Shown: positions 49,801-60,760 of the stretch, piece by piece
How positions within the stretch are numbered: position 1 is the stretch's first letter
How the letters are laid out: each line of letters begins with the position of its first letter
Source: Tanytarsus gracilentus
Lineage: Eukaryota; Arthropoda; Insecta; Diptera; Chironomidae
DNA: 64,000 nucleotides
Direction of reading: 5' to 3'
Assembly (NCBI GenBank): GCA_038502055.1
Contig: JAXRKN010000033.1
Coordinates: 372,001 to 436,000 of the forward strand
The notes under the pieces: model-generated
Database searches by the model: none
What the model saw: only the letters and a program-made list of their open reading frames with translations
Told to the model about the DNA's origin: nothing
Made by a program: the position numbers and the translations under genes

Positions 49801-52800
49801 TGCATACTCGCCGCATCGCGATTACGAATGCGATACGAAGGGTAAATACTAATTGAATTAAGCAATTGTCTCTTTTGTTATCTCATAAATTTAATTTTGC
49901 TTAGTGCCCGAAGCAATGAAGTTGCACTTCAAGGACATTGCGCGACAGTTAATTGAAAATGAGCCGGGCAATAAACTGAATGTCATATTCGGTGGCGGAA
50001 GAGACTTTTTAGGGGCCAGTGATGTAAATTATCACGAAAAAGTGCAATTCGGTGGAGCGGCCGAGATAAGCTGCAATCGTACCGATAAAATTAATTTAGT
50101 TGAGAAATATTTAGCTCAATTTAGCAACGAGTCAGTTGTCAAATACGTGAAAAATCTCGGTGAACTTATGGATGCGCTCAATGATGTTCATGATCTCGAT
50201 CATATACTTGGTCTTTTTGCGAATAATCACATGAGCTACAATACGCTTAGAAATAAGGGTTCCGATGGCGAACCTTCACTGACTGAAATGACAAAAGCAG
50301 CAATTAAAGTTTTAGGAAATAAGAAAAATGATAATGGATTCGTGCTGATGGTCGAGGGTGGAAAAATTGACCACGCTCATCATCAGAACCATGCGAGGTT
50401 TGCCCTTGAGGAATTTGTCGAGTTAGAAAATGCTATTAAGACTGCAGTCGAGATGACATCGAGAGATGACACCTTAATTATCGTGACTAGTGATCATGCA
50501 CATGCGATGATCTATAATGGCTATGCCAAGCGTGGAAACGACATTCTTGGGTTTGCAAATAAAGCAAAAACACCTGCGTATGAAACGGTAGTGATGGAAA
50601 TTTTTTAAAACACAATTTTTTAGTTAATTAAAGAATTTTTAGCTTGTGTATGCTACAGGACCGGGCTTTTGGCAGCATTTAGTTAATGAAAGTCACTCAT
50701 CGAATCCGTTCATTCCAATGGAAAATTATACAGAAGAACAGAGAAAAGAACCTCTGTACATGCAACAGTCATTGATTCCATTGGATGATGCTTCGCATAG
50801 GTGAGAACCTAAAAGACGTTTTGGTTATAATTTTGACAATAAATTTTACAGTGGTGAAGACGTTGGCGTGTTTTCATCGGGTCCCGGATCATTTCTTCTC
50901 CAGAGAGTTTTTGAGCAAAATTATATCGCATACGCAATCTCATATGCCAGTTGCATTGGTCCCGTTAAGTCATTAAATCCTAGTTGCTCAAATCAAGTTC
51001 TCAACAGCTCTAAAAGAGTAAAAACTAGCAAATTTCTAGTTTTATCGAGTCTGTCTATTCTAAGTTTAGTTGGTTTAGTTATGGTTGTTTAAATTATTTT
51101 TAAAAAATTTATTGATATTATTTTTAATTTAAAAATTTGAATAATAAAACGTAAAAAGTATTACAACGTAGGTAAATATAAATATTTATTTTAAATTTGC
51201 GTATTTTTAACAAATGCGTCATCAAAAAATTTATACTAATTTTTTATACTAATTTCGTCATGGAAACATTTACTTAAAAAATTTGACAAAATATTTTTAA
51301 ACTCACTAAGTCATTGAACAGCTAAAAATAATTTTCTTACGTTCAAGTAAACGTGGATCAAAGGTGATTTGACGTTGCTACGAGAACTCATCCATAATCG
51401 AATCGTCCTCGATTTGTTGTGGAATTTTTTGTGGGCTTGATTCGTACAATCACTTGTTTGTTGATAATGGGTGATTCGATTCCTCAATGAAAAAAACAAG
51501 ATTAAAAATGTGAAAACAACAAAAATCACGAGACAATTTAATTATTTGATGTGAAAAATAAACGTGATTGTAACGTGGTGTGATTTATTGCTCTAGAAAA
51601 TTATGAGAGTGCAATGTAATCTCAACGCGTGACTTGAGAAGATAACTACATGTAGTGGGTTCCATATGGTGGAATTTTGTTATCTCCGACTCGTGCTTAG
51701 CCTCAATTTTATTTTTTTTCGAGTGTTTTATTTTTGATTGATGAAATTTTCGAGTTTTTGAATCATTTGTCGGTTTCACAATAAAAGGAAGAAGAAAAAT
51801 ATTAATTTAATGTCGAAACTGTTTCAAGTTTTCAGTAAACAGACACTTTAAATTTTTGTCCTCACAGCCACAAACGGAATCCCTATCAAAATAATTGAAA
51901 CCGAATTTTATTGCTGCTTTAAATTTTCCCTTCCGAAAAACACGAAAAGTTTTTCGCTCCGATGATTTTAATAAATTTCTAATTATGAATTCCTCCCGCC
52001 ACTCGCTATCATCGGCATATCTTTTTTTCTCCCTCATTGAGAGTAAAAAAAATTGAAAACTTTTTTACAACACCAAAATTGATGGCGCGAAATTAAATAT
52101 TTATCACGTTTTTAACTCTCAACCGTCATTCGATTAAGTTGAGTGAATTCTCGGCATAGAAAATTGTTTTCTGTTAACGTGCTGAACGCCAATTCTCAAT
52201 TGATTTTCTACGGCTATGTCTGCCGCCTAATCTATTCTAACTCATCGCTCTCTTCTGTCGCACATAAAAGTGACTTTATGCAATAATTTTTCTCACTCCA
52301 TTGCAGGTGATCGATCCAATTAACAAGCTCTTCGATACCGTTGAATTCGATGCGGTGTTTTACTCGCTCGATTGGCATCCGAGTGATCATGTTTCGTTCA
52401 TTGACAACATTAAACAGCGTCCAATACATCCGACGAGTCCGGTAAGTAGCTGCAGTGATGCATTAAAATTGCGTTATTATGCAAGAAATGGACATTTTTG
52501 AGAATTTTTTAATTTAATCCGAGATTTAAAATAATTTTGATCGCCAGATTAAAATTTTTAGTGATGAATTTAAATTTTTATTTACCGTTAAAATTAATTT
52601 AAGTTTTTAAATTTTTAAATAAATTTCCATGCATATTTTCCGCTTAACTCAAAATCTATTTAACGCGCCTATGCAATTATGGTAATGATGTACAACATGA
52701 ATTGCATAATAAATTTCCTTTAGGTCCCCATTGTGTTTGTTTTCAATGACGATTATTGCAGATTCATATTGCGACTGTATCGATTTATAATGTGTGCTAT

Positions 52801-55375
52801 CAGCATGTACTTAAAGAATTAATGACTGGTGAATTATTACATATCATCGCCTAACAACCCACACATATGTGAATGTCATAATACGATAGTGATTGTGGTT
52901 AGTAATAAAACTCCACCTCTCACCCTTCAATCATCGTTGCCAAATGCCAAAAGCTCAAAAATTAATTTTCCCATTCTACCAGCTGCTCTCTTGGTGTGAA
53001 TCGCATTATGTGTGAAACATATGGCTTACTTGCTATTGTCTGATGATATTCGACTTTATGCTGACACAAGTTAATGTTTTCAGTTGAATGTGGCACTAAA
53101 ATTTGAATGAAATTGCTCTTTTTCGAGCTTTCACCTTAAATTTTCAATATTTCATATCATTTCACCACGATCATGGTTTTCCATCGTAGCTCGCATGTGA
53201 GGAAATTCAAAAACATTCAGATTCGCCTCAATTATATTTCTCTCAACTATGGGTTGAAACATGAATGGCCTGATGCCAATTCAAATGTGTGTCTCAGCCA
53301 ATATCACAGTCCGATGTCATGAGAAAAAGACGGATATGAAAACCCACATGGCCATAACACAAAATTCTAAACCATCTCGATTTTCCCAAAAAAGCAATTT
53401 GATTTTATCTCGAAAGTTCATTTAGCATCTTCGCATTTCGAAAGTGCATGAATAAATAACCGAAAATTGTTCAAACACAAGATAATTAAGTTCTCTCTCT
53501 CTTCGACATTCTCACTCTCGATTTAATGCATGAAAAGTCGAGTTTTCTGGGATATTGTTTTTGCTCTTCTTTCGATTCTTCCCTTGAGGGCAATTCATGC
53601 ATATAAGAGAGAGGAGCTTTACACCCCTCACGAGAACATGTGAATGTTTCTTTAGTAGCACCATATCTGTTCGTTGTGTTTGAAACCATTTTTAAGGGTT
53701 GTTATTTTTATCATCATCATCATCGTCGTGTGGAATTATAAAACCTTTTTTCAATAAAGTAATGCTAGCTAAAGTGTTGGTGTGTGAGAAACCTTTCAGA
53801 AAGCACATGTCATAAACATTGAGGCTTTTATCACTTCAGATGAGGCTGAATTGAGTGGAAGTTGTTTATGCTTTTGGGAAAATTAAATTCGAATATTTTT
53901 TCAACCTAAGCTTTAATGAATTACGTTTTAACTTTGAGGGTGAAATAATTTAAAAAATAGATGAACTTTTTTTAGATCCTTGAAAGCAATTCTAATTAAT
54001 TCACTTTAAATTTTTTACCCTCTTTTCTCTACATTTTCCACAATCAGTTTAAGTATGCATGATGTGGTGATTGGTTTCAGTTTCAGCTCCATCAGCATGC
54101 GGTGTTCTCTCACTATGCATACCTCCATATTTCACATCGTGGCCAAAAGAGTCCGCAACATTCTGATGCAAAAGTTATTTATTGAAGTCATTAATTATCT
54201 CCTTGACAGACACTTAAAAGTGAAATTACTTGATAAAATTCATTTTTAAACTTTAAATTTTCATCGTCGACGAGACAGTCAAAATAATCTGCAATTTCAA
54301 TTATGTTTATTATGTTGAATGTGTGTGCACTGCCGATGATAGCTTTTCGCCCATAATAACATATTATTTTCCTCCTCCCCTTACAGCTTAATGCCGATAA
54401 TGCTTGCGTATATGATACGGTCATTTTCAGCGGTCCACCTCCCATGCGACAACGCTTGTGGCCACGTCATTGTGTGCAAGATACATGGGGTAGCGAGCTC
54501 CAGAAGGACTTGAAGGTAATAAGAAGGGAAATTAAAATTTTTAAATGCTTTCATCTAAAAAAAGAGCTTTAATTGTGGCGTTTAACACTAAACCGGCTAA
54601 TTTTTAGATTGTGGAAAATGCCATAAAGGTTTATAAAGGTACAAATCCGGAAGTGGATAGCTATTCAGTGTTTTGGGACAATAAGAAAATGTCCGACACA
54701 TCGCTTTGCGGGCAATTGAAGCAGAAGGGTATCACTGATATCTACGTGTGTGGTTTGGCCTATGACGTCTGTGTGGGTGAGTTAGATTAAACACCTGAGA
54801 TGACCCCTTTTTTGAGTGACGCTTGAGTGGTTTTATAAATAACAAATTTTCCTCATGATTTCAACAATCAAACTTTAACTTCGTCACGTTTGAAAAATGC
54901 AATTTACAATTTTCTCTCTTTTCATTCAGGAGCGACTGCAACTGACTCTCTCTCAGCCGGCTATCGTACAGTTTTGATCGACGATTGTTGTCGCGGAGTT
55001 GATTTGCACGACATCGAGACGACAAAAGAGACCGTCCTGGGTAATCACGGTGTCATTGTTCACTCGAGAGAGGTAAAATTTTCCATTTTTCCTTTTTCTC
55101 CCTCGCACCCACCTCGAAAACCACAAAACATCGGTCACACACATACATCGGCGACATTTGTTGCTTTTCCGTGAGCGAGCACGATTTTCCATTTTAAATA
55201 AATGACACATGATTCAAATTTAATTGTTTACCATACATTTTTTAACTCGTTGCTCTCGTTGCAGGTGAAGGCAATGGTGGAGGGACGTGATCGACGACCC
55301 GAACTCGGATTTAAGCTCGCAATGGAGCTCAAAAATGCTGAAAATGAAAATAAACGTGGAAAGCGGCAAATTTAA
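25852..55375 (+). CDS. Naam: Nicotinamidase with N-terminal EF-hands (Naam)
   Basis: Nine coding exons (25852-25922, 39644-39777, 40882-40934, 42556-42660, 52307-52441, 54387-54515, 54608-54776, 54930-55072, 55265-55375) join in phase into 349 aa. Residues 21-32 (DKDCDDRLSLAE) and 64-75 (DKNQDGYIDRDE) are canonical EF-hand loops. From about residue 90 the isochorismatase-like hydrolase domain carries the triad Asp98 (VVDVQNDF), Lys219 (KVYKGTNPEVDSYSVF) and Cys264 (GLAYDVCVGATA), with metal ligands in LDWHP and WPRHC. It deamidates nicotinamide to nicotinate for NAD salvage. The domain order matches Drosophila Naam. Exons occupy 1.05 kb of 29.5 kb. Introns 1 (13.7 kb) and 4 (9.6 kb) are very long, the latter enclosing an alkaline phosphatase gene and a retroelement. 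The EF-hands suggest calcium responsiveness, which is not proven. Confidence 0.96.
25923..39643 (+). other. 13.7-kb first intron of Naam
   Basis: Starts TG|gtaagt and ends cccaacag|T. AT-rich, no nested gene that I can support. Degenerate GGATTTAAA/TTTAATCC-type repeats occur near 30420-30530 and 37780-37850. Its size and first-intron position suggest regulatory content, but nothing specific is visible. Confidence 0.6.
39778..42555 (+). other. Second and third introns of Naam (39778-40881, 40935-42555)
   Basis: Non-coding AT-rich sequence around the 53-bp third exon. It contains a 48-bp tandem duplication (41121-41216) and a CT dinucleotide run near 41546-41566. Confidence 0.65.
41121..41216. 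repeat. 48-bp tandem duplication in Naam intron 3
   Basis: Two consecutive 48-bp units (41121-41168 and 41169-41216), beginning TTAATTTTAATCCAAGATTT, differ at only one position near the end (GGATTAG against GGATTAA). Confidence 0.85.
45284..45306. repeat. Left target-site duplication of the retroelement
   Basis: Begins AAATTCTCATTGAGC and ends CACACA. It is identical over 23 bp (24 with the preceding C) to 46636-46658. Confidence 0.92.
45307..46635 (+). mobile_element. Non-autonomous non-LTR-type retroelement, about 1.33 kb
   Basis: Bounded by a perfect duplication of at least 23 bp and ending in a tandem (ATCA)n tail at about 46613-46635, the two marks of target-primed reverse transcription. 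No reverse-transcriptase or gag-like reading frame is present; the longest frames are short. Inside are three head-to-tail copies of a ~120-bp unit (45657-45940), a perfect 16-bp palindrome (46322-46337) and, near the 3' end, a GC-richer segment with A box-like (TAGTGCGTCTT, 46440) and B box-like (GGGCGATTCC, 46480) motifs. It is probably an internally deleted LINE or a long composite SINE mobilised in trans. I do not recognise the family. The perfect duplication implies recent insertion. Confidence 0.85.
45657..45940 (+). repeat. Three imperfect ~120-bp tandem repeats inside the retroelement
   Basis: Units starting at about 45657, 45777 and 45896 share ATTCAGT, AGTTGATAGA and TTAATTAACTTA. 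The first two also share AATAAGCGCATT and GTTTTGAATA. The third is truncated after GGGGGAGAAATA. Tandem 5' UTR repeats are common in some LINE families. Confidence 0.8.
46636..46658. repeat. Right target-site duplication of the retroelement
   Basis: Same 23 bp as 45284-45306, directly after the (ATCA)n tail. Confidence 0.92.
48832..51092 (+). CDS. Alp: Membrane-bound alkaline phosphatase, nested in a Naam intron
   Basis: Five exons (48832-49346, 49771-49841, 49905-50587, 50643-50800, 50852-51092) encode 555 aa. Residues 1-20 are a signal peptide. ILFIGDGMS carries the metal-binding Asp66; TDSQVPDSAATATA has the phosphorylated nucleophile Ser116. ISHATPASAYA...HRDYE provides the substrate-binding Arg, VEGGKIDHAHH and VTSDHAHAM provide zinc ligands, and HSGEDVGVFSSGP the last His ligand. 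The final ~25 residues are hydrophobic after a small-residue/basic stretch (NSSKRVKTSK), a GPI-attachment signal, so the enzyme probably sits on the outer cell surface and hydrolyses phosphate monoesters. Introns are short except for the first (424 bp). It lies on the same strand as Naam inside intron 4. AATAAA is at 51143-51148. Confidence 0.95.
51143..51148 (+). terminator. Poly(A) signal of the alkaline phosphatase gene
   Basis: AATAAA 51 bp after the stop codon. Because the gene is nested on the same strand, this signal lies inside the Naam primary transcript and must be ignored when Naam is made. Confidence 0.65.
52442..54386 (+). other. Fifth intron of Naam
   Basis: 1.9 kb of AT-rich DNA between the exons ending TSP|gtaagt and starting ttacag|CTT. 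Nothing beyond a short ATC-type microsatellite (about 53710) is seen. Confidence 0.65.
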
Positions 55376-58300
55376 ATTTATGCGAAAATATTTTTGGAAA
55401 TTTTTATTTGGCTAAAACTTAACGGATTTTGAATTTTTAAAAACATTAAAATTTATTTTAGAAATATAAAATATTTAGTTTTAAGATTTTAAATTTAATT
55501 TTTAAATTCAAAAATTTAACCGACAATTTAATTTAAAAAAATATTTTTTTACTTTTCCATGCAAATTTTCTTCTTTAAAAACAAATTTTGAATTATTTCT
55601 CCTTGCGTATTGCAGTTTTAACTGCCTTTTTTGTGCAGTACTGTCGCATTCCACTTCCTTTTTGACTTCTCTCTTGCTTTACGAAATTTATGTGCATTTT
55701 TGATTTTTTATCTCCTTATTTTAAAAAAATTATGGAGATTTTACACGGTAAAAAGAGCTTTTCTCGCTAAATGTATAGACCAGAATTAATGAGGACATAG
55801 AATGCAGTGCCTGGGTCGTGAGAAAAAAGTGTTTTATGCAAATTTAATTTCACATCTGGGACAGGAGAAAAAAATCTTTAAAAAGTTTTCTCGCTTGCAA
55901 CTTTTTCCTTTCCTTTCTTAAATTCTTTTCGTGATCGTTCAAGTGCAAATTTCTTATTAATTTGTTCCCTCTTATCTCAACACTTTTCCTCACGACATTT
56001 CATAATTTTTCCTCGCTCTAATGATTAGAAATGAAAATGTTGAATTTTCTCATTCCTCGCTCTAAAATTAAATTTTTCTGCTCTATAAGAAATTAATTAA
56101 ATGTGCTTTCACGTTGAAGATGAAGCTTTTTCATTATCAACTTACAAGTTAATCATAATTATGATGATGATGATGATGTGTAAAGTATGTAGAAAAATAT
56201 TCGCAGGGATTGTGACAGCTTTTATGAATTTAAAAATTTTATTTATTTGAAGATCGAATAAATTTCTTTGTATAAAAATTGCAATTTTACAAAATGCATA
56301 AGAAAGCTCTCCACATCCCTGTGACATAAAACTAGATGAAAGATTGCACAGATTAATGTTGAATGATAGAAAAATATATTTTTTCTCGACTTTTATCACC
56401 CTCTCCTTCTAAATTTAATATAAAATAATATCAAACATTAAACTTAAAATAAGCAAAGAGATTTTCTCTTTTTTTCTTGATGTAAAGTTGATGATGTAAC
56501 TTGATGAGATAATAAAGAGCTTTAATAAAATATTCATCATAAAATTAAATATAATTTGAAGTGAACTTAATTATAATTTTGAGATGTGAGCTACAGATAA
56601 AGTTGTTAAGCATCGGATGATGAAATCAAAACTATCTAAGATTTTAAGGATGTAAGCAACCTGCAGGGTAAAAGTTTAAACTTTATCGAGCTTTGGAGCA
56701 TATGCAATTAATTTTGGCTCAGCGAAGTCTCGCAAAACTTGATATTAGAATTCTGCGGATAATTTTAGTTGTTTTTGTTGCAAATCTGCCTAAAGCTGTA
56801 AGTTTTCTTGGATAAAACTTTAAAGTTTCAACGTTTGTTGATTAAAAAACTTTTACAGATTAAATTATTTTAAAATTTTTGAATAAAAAATAAATAAAAG
56901 CTTTTTTCCTCGCCTCTAGTCAAAATTTTTCATCTTCCGGCATCGCTTCATCTATTTAATTGAATTTAGCACCGAATGCAATTTTCTTAATTCACTTAAA
57001 AAACTTTCATGTCCCTAAACATTTTACACGACTAACTCGCTACTTTGTGAAATTTTATCACGTAATTGTCATAGCTCGAAAGCTCTCGCTCTCTCTCTCA
57101 CACAGGAAATGCGCTATAAATAAATTTAATGTGGCGACCGATGCACTTTAAATTACGACTCTGAACTGCTTTTACAAAATAAAGAAACATTCATGAATGT
57201 GCATAGCGAAAGGTTGTCGAGACATGCAAAGAAACAATGGCGAGAGAAAGAGCTCAACGTACAAGTGGCGGGAAGGAAATAAATTATATAAGAGAGCAGC
57301 ATGGAGTTAGAGAAAAGGAGCATTATCGAGGGAGAGAAGATTTTCATTGTTCGGTTGTGCGCTATTGTGATGTATCGTCGTAGACTCACGGAAGCACTCG
57401 AGCACAGGTTTGACTCAACTTTATGGTTAAAATCATTTTATTTTATGGCTTGCATATATGGTCGGCATTATGAAATCACGACTAATGGTGAATACAAAAA
57501 CTTTGAAAAAAATATAATTTTCAATTTTTATATTCAACAATAGAAAAATGTAATCTTCAGATTGATAAATCCCATAAAAGCGAAGGATGATTGAACGAAT
57601 GATAAATTTACCGAAAGTAGTTTCATTATGCCGAAAGCTGTAATCTCTTTATTTCGTATTGTAAAACTGTCAATAGACGAATGTTCGAGTGCACTCATGA
57701 TGAAGCTTATGGCTTTATTAAAATTTTCGTCTCCATACTAACACAAAGTCCCTCCAGCTCGCCTCTAAATGTCAAAACCAAATATCAAATAATACTCAAA
57801 AACATCATCATGGATATTCGACGTACTTTTAACATGCCCAGTGGCGGAATTCAGAAATAAATTGGATTTTCTTCTTGGCAGATACGAGTGATATTCATTG
57901 GCCATGACTTTTGACATTGTATGCTTTATGCAGTTTCATTATGGCATGTTGAGAGAGTTCGTGCAGTCGATGGCCATCTTTATTGCGGAAAATTCAACAG
58001 GTCTGACTGTCACATTTCTAAAATTGCTCTTTAATTTCATCAAATTGATTTTATTTAATTTGAGTTTTACGAAAAATTCTCTTCTCCGAAGAAAAAATAA
58101 ATTTAACACGAGTCATTGAAATTAAGTTGAAGTAAATCTGAACTTCTTGGAAGGAATCAAAAATGAAATTGGAAAATTAAAACCAAGACTAACATGGGTA
58201 CAACACGGGTCGTCGTGCTCAAATTCAATTTGCCAAAAAAATAAAATCAAATTTATTTTTTATGCTGTCAATATCACAAAGATTATGTTTATGGTTTTTT

Positions 58301-60528
58301 TGAATTTGCAGACGAAAACTTTTTCATATTTTTGCTGATTTATTGAGTTATGCAAAATCAAATTGACCCTCACATAAGTTTGACTGTTTTTCTTGAGGGG
58401 CAACAAACCAAATTGAACTTTTCGGTTGAATCAATGATGATGATTGTGATGAAGATTGGTGAAGTGAGTAAAGCCGGAGAAAAAATAAATATTGCTAAGG
58501 ATAATAAAGTCCATACTTGATTTCCCTGTAGTGAAATCAGCTGCAGATATAAATTTAAATGAGAAACCCAGTAAGAAATTTCATTTTGGTCGCACAAAAT
58601 TTAACTTCAAAATTTATCTTCGTCATTTTTAATGTAAAGAATTTTTTTTTTCATTATGAATCCCTCAGGTTGAATTACATTTTATTTCTGACATTTTAAC
58701 TTTGCTTTCTTTCTTTTTTTTACGTCCATCATCATAATTTTTTGCCTTACCCTAAAGTGCCGCACATTCTTTAAAAAAACTTTCATTTTTTCTCTCTCAA
58801 CATAATAAAATTGGGGAAAGTTTGTTGTGAGTGTGCAGGAGAGAACTTTTCTCATCTTCATCTCATGAATAAGAAGAAAAAACTGAAAAGGTTTTGGGAA
58901 AACGGATAACAAGTTGTGTTTAATTCTGTTGACATGTGTAACGTGCACGAGTGCTTGAGGGCACTTTAAAAGCAAATTTTTTAGCAGTCACTCGGAATCG
59001 TCATGATTTTTTCTTGGAAAAACTTCAAAAATCCTTCAACGTGAGCTGACTTTCAATGAAATCCTTCTTTATTGAGTGGCAAGAAAGTTTATTTAAAAGG
59101 TTGAGTGATAAAAAAGGACATTGAGCTGACATTTAATAGTTTTATGGGTTGAGGAGGAAAAAATTTAGACGTCCCTGCTGGCACTTAATTGGACGTGACA
59201 AAAATTATAATTTTTTTCGTTTGGATTCTTCTTTAATAAATTAATCCAAATTTAAAAAAAAATAAATTTTTTACTAAATTTAATTTCCTAAACTAACTGC
59301 AAACTATTTTGAGCACTTTATTTTTTAACAAGTAAAATCATTCAATTCTTGAGCTCATCTCAAACGAGCTCGATTCCAATCTCAACATGTGTTTTTAAAT
59401 TGGACAATTTTTCTCATTTTCCTTACAACTTGTCAGACATTTACCTCTCATGTATGAAAGCAGCATGTAACATGATATAAAAGATGGAAGCGGAAGAAAA
59501 TGTTGAAAAATAAAAATTTAGTAAAAATTTAATTTTTTTGAAAAATTGTGAAAGTTAAATTTTCGTTTTTAAAAATTGATTTTCAACCCTTGCTGATTCG
59601 AGTTAGCTTCCATGAGCATTTTTCGTCTAATATTATCTCAATTTTCTTCCACATTATATTTTTCTCGTGTTTTGTTCGCTCATGTCAACAACAACAGTAT
59701 TTTATATCAATTTTTTTTAACGAACGAGAAATGTCGTCTTTCAGTCAGCATTTCAAAAACATCAACTTTGTTTGTATTCTAGCAACGATATCAACTTGCC
59801 CATAAAACATAACACAAAAGTATAATAATGTTGTTGATGGTCTTCATCATAACAAAAAGGGAATATGACGATATTTTCTTCTTTCTCTCCTTGAGGAAAT
59901 TCTTAAATAATTACCGACCAAAGTCAAAAGTTAAAAAAAGGTGAAACGAGTAAGTTTATTACTTTTTCATGATTCATGAGATTTCCTAGACAGCAAGCGA
60001 AAGATTTTCTTTGAATTATAAAATTGTTTTCTTGTGAGAAATCCCGCCCGGACATTCTCAACATCGAGGGCAATAAAATGTTGACAAACTGAATTTATTT
60101 CGTCAGCAATAAATTTTATATGAGTCTGTGCGTGAGTGCATGTGGAAGTGAGGATATTGAAGAGAGAAATGAGATTTTGTTTATTTTTCTTCTCGCTTCG
60201 TCGTGTCATTCATAATTTATGAGTCCAATCCTCTCTCTTTTCATGCACTCGCATATTTTCTAAAGAATTGAGTCCGTGACAATGAATTCCTTCAGCATCT
60301 CATTACGGAACACACAATGAGGAATGTGCGTGCGACAAATTTGCTTAAAGGTCGTGCGACACTTAGTGGAATATTATGGCAAGATTAAATCAATGCTCAT
60401 ACAACAACAACATGACACCGAGTGAGCTTAAATTAAACAATGAGAAGCTCTTCTGTCACTTCAGCTTCTTTTTTTTCGCTGTGTATTTTAGTCCTCTCCG
60501 TCGCACAGCAGTGAGTCAATATTTGAGC
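55376..60528. other. Intergenic region downstream of Naam, no gene seen
   Basis: Includes the Naam 3' UTR. No exon, RNA gene or complete mobile element can be supported. A (GAT)n tract lies near 56161-56179. Confidence 0.55.
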
Positions 60529-60760
60529 ATGTCCCGTACATGCACACACAGTTTTTGTCTCTTATTGCTGCTTGTTTGCATGTCAAAAAATTCTCCGTTG
60601 AATTTTCAACCTCCTAATGCTGCTGTTGCTGGCATTGTTGATGACATTAAGTGTGAGTGAAAAGTAAACGACATGTTTGTTAGACGATGATGATGCTGCT
60701 GATGACGAGGGAACGGATCCTCTTCTGCGAATTTCGAGATACGGAAAACTTCATCAAGGT
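60529..60760 (+). CDS. Weak candidate: secreted or peptide-precursor exons
   Basis: An ATG at 60529 opens MSRTCTHSFCLLLLLVCMSK, a credible signal peptide, followed by an in-frame stop just after a strong donor consensus (T|gtgagt, 60653). From a possible acceptor at 60684 the sequence GAT GAT GAT GCT... reads DDDAADDEGTDPLLRISRYG in the phase needed to join, then a weak donor (G|gtgcga, about 60760). The intervening 32 bp is too short for a normal spliceosomal intron, so either one exon is false or they are not directly joined. RYGK could be an amidation site but no known neuropeptide is recognised. Treat as a hypothesis. Confidence 0.2.

Larger units (their letters stand above)
42661..52306 (+). 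other. 9.6-kb fourth intron of Naam
   Basis: Starts GAG|gtgagt and ends ttgcag|GTG. It contains a retroelement insertion (45307-46635) and a complete alkaline phosphatase gene (48832-51092). The remainder is AT-rich, with another TAATCC/GGATTTAAA-type repeat tract at 48060-48265. Confidence 0.8.

Noticed and set aside
54890..55174. 94-aa frame beginning MKNAIYNF
   Set aside because: Only its middle (54930-55072) is coding, as Naam exon 8; both ends are intron sequence.
60376..60528. Upstream part of a 94-aa frame starting MARLNQCSYN
   Set aside because: Not signal-like and no initiator context; only the internal Met at 60529 gives a signal-peptide-like start.
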